A program made the translations under genes and the position numbers. The notes under the pieces were generated by a model. That model was not told the origin of the DNA and did not search any database. It saw nothing but the letters and a program-made list of their open reading frames with translations. Shown here one piece after another: positions 57,982 through 64,000 of a DNA stretch of 64,000 nt (within the stretch, counting starts at the first letter, position 1; every line of letters starts with the position of its first letter). The stretch comes from Nansenia antarctica (taxonomy: Eukaryota > Chordata > Actinopteri > Argentiniformes > Microstomatidae): contig OZ022339.1 of assembly GCA_963989245.1 (NCBI GenBank), positions 28,883,517 through 28,947,516 on the forward strand. Direction: 5' to 3'.

Positions 57982-58274
57982 AGATGTGTGTGTGTGAGAG
58001 AGAGTGTACTGTGTATTAGGATCCCATTAGCTCTTGCTAATGCCGCAGCTACTATTCCTGGGATCCACGTGTGGTGTGTGTGTGTGTATGTGTGTGTGTG
58101 TGTGTGTGAGACCAGAGTAAATGATACTAATCCCTCTGTGAAGGATAACAAAGATCAAAGATGATGAATGTCTGACTTCTCAGTAGGGATCTGACTCCTA
58201 CAGCTCTGGCAGCTGATGATGACTTTTGCTTTCACTTCATTCAGCCTTTTTTCTTTAGCATCCAACTTTTTCTA

Positions 58275-58307
58275 GATAGATAGATAGATAGGTACTTTAT
58301 TGACCCC

Positions 58308-58351
<44 letters not shown>

Positions 58352-58667
58352 TAAAGTGACGATAGAATGATAGAATAAAATAAACTAGACATGTGAAACA
58401 TTATATACAGTCAGAACAGTCCAGTATTTAACAGTCTGATCACCCCAATCGAGCCAGCCAGAGAAGGAGTTGTACAGTCTTATTGAGGCAGGCAGTAAAG
58501 ATCTCCTATAGTGCTCCTTAGTGCAGCGTGCTTGTAATAGTCTGTTGCTAAAGGAGCTTCTCTGCTCTGCCACAGTGACATGTAGGGGATGAAAGGGATT
58601 GTCCATGATGGCCAGGAGTTTGGTCCTCATCCTCGTATTGGCCACCTCCTCCACAGTGTCCAGGGTG
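58275..58667 (-). mobile_element. LINE 3' fragment, minus strand, in the selenon 3' UTR
   Basis: The minus-strand frame contains VEEVANTRMRTKLLAIMDNP and LLPASIRLYNSFSGW, as at the C-terminus of a teleost LINE ORF2-type protein. A CAA run and TAGA repeats at the left are its tail. Confidence 0.65.
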
Positions 58668-59420
58668 ACTATTCATAGCTTTCAGTCACGTGGTTTCTTC
58701 CCTAGCAACCACCAACCTGACGGGCAAAAAGTATCATAGCAACATCGCGATTTACCGGCTGCCTACTATTTAGACCACCTCACCCATGAAGAACTATCAA
58801 GATACACGACGGTGATAGGAGTGGAGGATCGACTCCATTCAAAAACGTTTGGATTCCATGTCTTCTCCTCTATCCGGACACGTTGGAATTCTTTTCCTAA
58901 CCCCCGGAGAATCAAAGTTATTAACCCGCAAAAGGTGCGTCCTTGACCGGCTTTCTCCGTGAATAACACCGGTTATGGAGGTGGTACTAACACAAGACTA
59001 TTATTGCTAAATTCACCATCAGTATACGGTCATTTTGAGCCCTTAACCACCTCGCTGACACCCCGAGAAGATATACTTTTAATACGAAACACGATCAACC
59101 GGGCGTTCGGGAGTTCTACCGCTGCTGGACGGAACTCCCGCTGACAGCGGGTCGAGGGGATATTTCTACCCGGGAATTCGCTCCTTGCTGTGTCCACGGT
59201 GATAGGAGTGGAGGATCGACTCCATTCAAAAACTTTTCGATTCCCTGGCTTCTCCTCTTTCCGGACACGTTGGAATTATTTTCCTAACCCACGGGAAATC
59301 AAAGTTATTAACCCGCAAAAAGTGGGTTTTGCCCGTGGGTTTTGCCCACAAAAAGTGCCTTTTGCCCGTCAGGTGGGCGTTTCCACTATGCTGTGACGTC
59401 ACATGAAAGCTATGAATAGT
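58668..59420. mobile_element. Non-autonomous DNA transposon with internal duplication, in the selenon 3' UTR
   Basis: The inverted ends are ACTATTCATAGCTTTCA and TGAAAGCTATGAATAGT, extending imperfectly inward to ACCTGACGGGCAAAA. Two direct copies of about 135 bases (from ACGGTGATAGGAGTGGAGGA) lie at about 58804-58940 and 59191-59327. It separates the selenon stop codon from the SECIS. Confidence 0.8.
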
Positions 59421-60143
59421 GATAGCCATGACTCCAGGCATTTAAAATGCATCTGTGCTTCACAATAGAGCCTTTCACAAAGCTCCACCCTGCCCTCGGG
59501 GGTGACACACTTGCCCCCCATTCTGTTACATGTTGATCTCTCCTGCTTCCTGGTGCTTCTGATAAAACGTGACTTCAGAATGATAAGGTTCTATTTTGTT
59601 TTTTCCATAATCTGATCCATTAGGTGTTAATTAATGCCTGTGTGGTGTTGTTTTTAAAATGTTGACATTTTTTTTGTTAGAAATTAATAAAATACAAAGG
59701 TTCCATCTCACAAAACATAATGGAATGTAAAAACGTTGACGCTCATTATCTCTGAACTGCCCTAAACGGAGATAGAACCTTATAATTCTAAGCTCACGAA
59801 AACAGTTTTCTTCTTTGTTCGCGGTCAGTCAGCACATTGGCCAGACTCTTAACCATGGCTTCAGTCTCTCTGCCAGTCGTGGCATTCATGTACCTATATA
59901 AGCCTTCTGTAACCATGCTGTTTGTATGTAACTCATACCAAAAAACTAAACCATAATGCATTATTCTAATTCATGTTTTTTTTTAAATTCATGTTGATCT
60001 AATTCATATTTTTTATCTCTATATATATATTGTGATATTGTGTGCAATATGTAAGATGCCACAGGAAATGTGGTGCCTTATTGTGAGTTCTGTAGCTGTT
60101 GGACAAAGCTAAGAGATGGAGTGGGCCCAGGCATTCCTCTGGA

Positions 60144-60216
60144 TGTTAGCGGTTTGTGAAGGCCTTGGCTGAAAACCCTGTGGTGGGCTGGGCAAGGCCT
60201 GATGTCATTGCTAAAG
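60144..60216 (+). promoter_or_regulatory. SECIS element in the selenon 3' UTR
   Basis: The layout is as expected for a eukaryotic SECIS. Helix 1 is TTAGC/GCTAA. The core quartet is GTGA (60156-60159) with TGAT (60200-60203). Helix 2 is GGCCTTG/CAAGGCC, perfect over seven pairs. An AAAA lies 12 bases after GTGA on the 5' side of the apical loop, and a possible CCC/GGG mini-helix suggests form 2. It is on the coding strand of selenon, 2.2 kb after the stop. Polyadenylation signals (AATAAATAAA) follow at about 60736. Confidence 0.88.
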
Positions 60217-60830
60217 CTCGTGGAGGAAACGCCCCTGCTTGATCTCTAGAGGGCGCCAGCAGCAATTGCAGATACACAAAAACTACAGCTGGATTGTTGC
60301 ACATAAGTGATGGATTATTATTTTTTTTTTTTAATCTTATTTGTATGTATATACAAAAATAAGAGCTTATATCTATTGATTAACCTTTCAAGAAGACATA
60401 ACATCTTGCCCACTTGAAATTCAAGATGTGGCTACACTAAACACTAACTAGACTCCTATTAGAGTCTATAACGACAAGGTTAGGCCTACCTATAGCGTGT
60501 TCACCGTCCATTCCATATAACAACATTGAAACAGGACGTCATGTCTTAGCTAAATGTTTAGTTTTTCTAAGATCTGCAATGTAGACACATATTGACATAC
60601 TGTATAACCATTGATGGCCTGTTATCATTGTAGAGGGACTCCTTTAAGTTACTCATTGGAAGCAAAACAATCATTGAAGTCATCACCTCAACAGACCAGT
60701 TTATTGACAGTGCCACATTTTCTGCAAAAGTTGAAATAAATAAACACTTTTCTAAAAGGTCTCAAAAAAGTGTCCTATTTTGTTACCTCAAGCTTGCATT
60801 GTCCATATTATAAATCAGAGAAGGTTCGAA

Positions 60831-60970
60831 TCCAGGGGAGGCTGGTGGAGGTTGAAATCGGAGGATGGGCACATTGTAACACATGGAATAAAGAATGCTA
60901 TCAAACGTGTGTTTGAAACCATTTCTCATTCTATTCCATGTGTTTGACACCATTTCTGCCTCCACTGGTA
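60831..60970. mobile_element. MITE, GGGGAGGCTGG family
   Basis: CAGGGGAGGCTGGTGGAGGT at the left, with TTTCTGCCTCCACTGGT at the right. The middle contains ATCAAACGTGTGTTTGA. It lies in the intergenic region after selenon. Confidence 0.7.
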
Positions 60971-61479
60971 GAATCTTGATAGATATAAAAAAAAGACACA
61001 TTTTCACATTTGTGTTAATTTTTATTGTCTATTCATATTGTACAGTGTTAGCGTGGTTAATAGATGTAACCTTGGTTCCGTAAGAGCAACGTATTGTTCA
61101 TGATGGATGTTACAATAAAAACACATTTCTAACAGACCTGGGTGCAAAATAATATCTATTTATTCAAGTATTTGAAAGGGAAGCAAATACTACTTTGACC
61201 CAGGTCTTCTAACCACAGTTGGGTTACTGGAAACAAGAGACACTTCCCACAGCTCCTTCAGTATTGCAGTTAAATGTCCACAAGTCTCTGCAGTCTGCAC
61301 CAATGACCTATATCCTCCAGCTTCAGTCCTTCTGTTTGACGGAGTCAGTCACAAGAGTCAAGAGTCAGTCACAAGAGTCAAGAGTCAGTCACAAGGATGG
61401 ACTCACTGGTCACTCACTGGGTAATGATGCACACACAGAAGAGCAATGGTTCCTACTGGATAGCAATGGGAGTTGTGCT

Positions 61480-61615
61480 AATGTGGAAATCGGAAGACGG
61501 ATTCATTGTAATGCATGGAACGGAATGAGGAATTGTATGATATCCTTCCTCGTTCCGTTCCGTGCATTACCAATGAGCCCGTCCTCTGACTTAGACCTCC
61601 ACCAGCCTCCCCCCT
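61480..61615. mobile_element. MITE, GGGGAGGCTGG family
   Basis: Arms GGAAATCGGAAGACGGATTC and the inverted ACCTCCACCAGCCTCCCC are present, in the probable 3' UTR of the TLDc gene. Confidence 0.7.
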
Positions 61616-62017
61616 GGTGGAAATGCAGGCTTGCTCATGCTGACAGGCCTTCAAGAAGGAGATCCGTTGTTTAGGAACATATGTACAGTACCATCATCAA
61701 GTACCTTGATGACACAGCATCTATGGGGGAAGGAGAGGGCATCAGTTTACCCCTTCCCCCACTAGTGGAAGAAGTCACGGAGGGGAGTGTTGAGGCTGAG
61801 TATCCACAGAGCATCAGTCCAAAACCACCAGCCCCACCTCACCCAATGTCCCGGTCCATGTCCCATTCAGAGATTGGGATTAAGAACGTCCAAGGTTCAG
61901 ATCAGTTCTATTCACCTCCACGGACCACTGGAATGAGTCATAATCCCGGTTAATCCAACGATTCCCTCTCAAGAAGGGTCCTGCGATAGTGCTTCTTAAT
62001 GTCGTGACTGAACGGCC

Positions 62018-62049
<32 letters not shown>

Positions 62050-62110
62050 GGAGAGAGAGAGAGACAGAGAGGGTATTGTTCAGAGAGGTGTTGTTGAAGA
62101 GAGTAGGACC

Positions 62111-63402
62111 TCAGCAGAACGTCCACACCTCCAGCTCCATGACCCGGAAGTCGTCGGTCTCCGAGAGGCAGCAGTTGTTGAAGGTGTAGCAGGGGCTGCT
62201 CCTACCCAGGTACAAGGTCTCATCCAGCCACAGGCCAAAGTGGCCACTGTAGGGGCGGGGGGTTGGGGAGGGAGGGAGGGAGAGAGAGAGGGGGAGGGAG
62301 GGAGAGAGGGGGGTGAGGGAATAGTTAAAGGAAACCGATTCTGCTCTTTTTCCACAAGTTAATGTAGTTAATTTTAATGTAGTAAATTTGTTGCTGAAAA
62401 TACAACTCGATTTTAATTCCAGCATGCCTCTAAACGCATCTGTTTCAGTCCTTTTCTGGACAGGCTGTTTCACGGTTCGGGAAACCGTCGGCGCGGCAAA
62501 AAAACACGGTTCCCCATGGGGAATCAAATGTATTCTTTCTTTTTCTTTTTTCTTTGTTGCTTTATTTAATTATTAACTACCGTAATATCCCAGTGTTCCC
62601 CACAAAACACAGAATCCAAAACCACTGAAATGGAAACGATCACAGTTTCCCTTCTATTGTACGAATGCACGGCAAGGGAAATCTTCAACACAGCGCCCGA
62701 CAGCTGAATGGCTTGTTGGATCCCATGTTTTTGCTTTATTTCAGTTTCCGTGTTAGTACGGTCCTCAGAGACTCAAATGTACGAGCATGAGCACTGAAAA
62801 AGTTAGTTTTTCATAATATGGGACCTTAAAAAAATGTCAAGTCTGAAGAATTAGAATAAGAATAAGTAGAGCAATAACAGAAGCAAGCCCACTAATAACA
62901 GCACTGTGAAAACCATAACATGTGAGAAACTGCTGACTGGGAGTGGCCCAACCTTCCTCCACCAATGGCGAAAGAGTCCAGGTCTCCCTTTATGAAGAAG
63001 GAGTTCTCTCCGGTCCAGCGGAAACACTGAGGGAGAGGAGATGATAAGGGTAGAGTCAGGGACAGTAACAACATCACCTCAGGGACCTGATTAATTCCTG
63101 ACAGCTCCCTCTGCAATGCAGAATGCAGCCTAGGTCAGCTCAAGGTGCTTATAAATTAACCACACTTTATGCCGTGTCCTGCAGATTATACACTAGGCTG
63201 TTCAGAGTGAGGAGTTTCACAAGGTGTTTGTGTGTGTGGTTGAAATGTAAGCAAAGCAATGAACTACTGATAATCTACCCTTTATGCATCATGCAAATCG
63301 GCAACTGGCACACAAGATGACGGATCACAGAAGTGTGAAATGTGTTCCAGTGACTGGGTGAGTGTACTCTGTAATGATTTGCGGCAGACAGAGTACAGGA
63401 CC

Positions 63403-63441
<39 letters not shown>

Positions 63442-63737
63442 TTGGCTCACCTTGAAGCGAGGATGCAGCATGAAGAGGAAGGTCTCTCCCGTGCCGTAGA
63501 ACTTCTCACTCGGCCTCAGCGGGTGAGACAGGAAGCTACCGAACACCTGAGGCACCCAAACACAAACCACAAACCACCATCAACCAAAACACAACCTTCC
63601 TCTAACCAAAACACAACCTTCCTCTAACCAAAACACAACCTAGCTTGTTGGAAAAATGGAAAAAACTGTTAGCAACTATCACACAACTAGTCAACAACAC
63701 TGACATACACACAGACAGAGACACAGACACAGACACA

Positions 63738-63774
<37 letters not shown>

Positions 63775-63886
63775 CTAGTCAACAACTCTGGGGCTGGGTA
63801 AGGTTTGAATAACATTGAGTCACATGACCTTGTTTTTGTTTGTCAAGGATCACCCATAGTTTGAGGTCAGTGTTGTTAGTTAAGAG

Positions 63887-63920
<34 letters not shown>

Positions 63921-64000
63921 CAGAAGAAGGGTCACCTGACTCACCTGACTGAGCGAGTCCTTGATCACGATGAGCGTTGGCGATTCGCTGCCTTTCAGCT
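62111..64000 (-). CDS. TLDc-domain protein, C-terminal exons (OXR1/NCOA7/TLDC2 family, partial)
   Basis: TLDc proteins protect against oxidative stress and several bind the V-ATPase. Minus-strand exons are 63945 to beyond 64000, 63451-63546, 62953-63026 and 62111-62246, all GT-AG and in frame. They read LIVIKDSLSQVFGSFLSHPL, EKFYGTGETFLFMLHPRFKC, FRWTGENSFFIKGDLDSFAI, then GGGSGHFGLWLDETLYLGRS, CYTFNNCCLSETDDFRVMEL and EVWTFC. This is the second half of a TLDc domain ending at the protein C-terminus, as in OXR1, NCOA7 and TLDC2. I cannot decide the paralogue without the N-terminal exons. A minus-strand AATAAA near 61025 may be the polyadenylation signal. The gene is convergent with selenon. 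Confidence 0.85.
63738..63772. repeat. (CA)n microsatellite in TLDc-gene intron
   Basis: A CA run preceded by ACAGAC units. A (GT)n run at about 63403-63440 and an (ATC)n run at about 63888-63920 lie in the same gene. Confidence 0.9.

Noticed and set aside
58118..58232. First SECIS candidate (ATGA ... CTGAC, with CCAGAG/CTCTGG)
   Set aside because: The distance from the core to any AA is wrong and the apical loop would be about 48 bases. The element at 60144-60216 fits the SECIS rules far better.

Overview
This is a nuclear genomic window from a ray-finned (teleost) fish. The evidence is vertebrate genes with small GT-AG exons, fish-type protein variants, long dinucleotide microsatellites, tRNA-derived SINEs, LINE fragments and many hAT-type DNA transposons and MITEs. 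I cannot name the species from sequence alone.

Layout from left to right. (1) 1-3290, minus strand: the 5' part of hnrnpr (start codon and first coding exons; the rest lies off the left edge). (2) 3500-6700, minus: complete rpl13a, with five box C/D snoRNAs in its introns (three near-identical SNORD33-like, one SNORD34-like, one apparent SNORD34/SNORD33 chimera). (3) 8060-10620, minus: complete atp5if1, the mitochondrial ATP synthase inhibitor. (4) 11250-19761, minus: complete zmpste24, the CAAX/prelamin A zinc protease, with introns full of transposons and a ~1 kb minisatellite. (5) 20561-21690, minus: a two-exon, 178-residue single-pass membrane protein, probably tmco2. (6) 22196-24090, plus: complete dynlt1. 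(7) 25046-46166, minus: complete rlf, a ~15-zinc-finger protein whose 10.5 kb first intron holds a near-intact hAT transposon and other nested elements. (8) 46800-49220, plus: znf593. (9) 49690-60750, plus: selenon (selenoprotein N), with its in-frame UGA (Sec) codon, a downstream recoding hairpin and a convincing SECIS element 2.2 kb past the stop. (10) 61030-64000, minus: the C-terminal exons of a TLDc-domain gene (OXR1/NCOA7/TLDC2 family), continuing off the right edge.

The genes are housekeeping or developmental loci with separate functions and do not form one pathway. The zmpste24-tmco2-rlf order matches the human chromosome 1p block as I remember it, and hnrnpr, atp5if1, selenon and znf593 also sit on human 1p, so this looks like an old linkage group. 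rpl13a and dynlt1 are elsewhere in human.

I found no wholly new molecular system. The most informative observations are the snoRNA duplication, chimerism and D-box loss inside rpl13a; the selenon recoding apparatus (UGA one base before an exon junction, hairpin in the next exon, distant SECIS with transposons between); a tandemly copied splice-donor region in rlf; and a traceable set of hAT insertions with exact 8-bp target duplications, including one autonomous-type element that appears to be stopped by a single TGA near its start.
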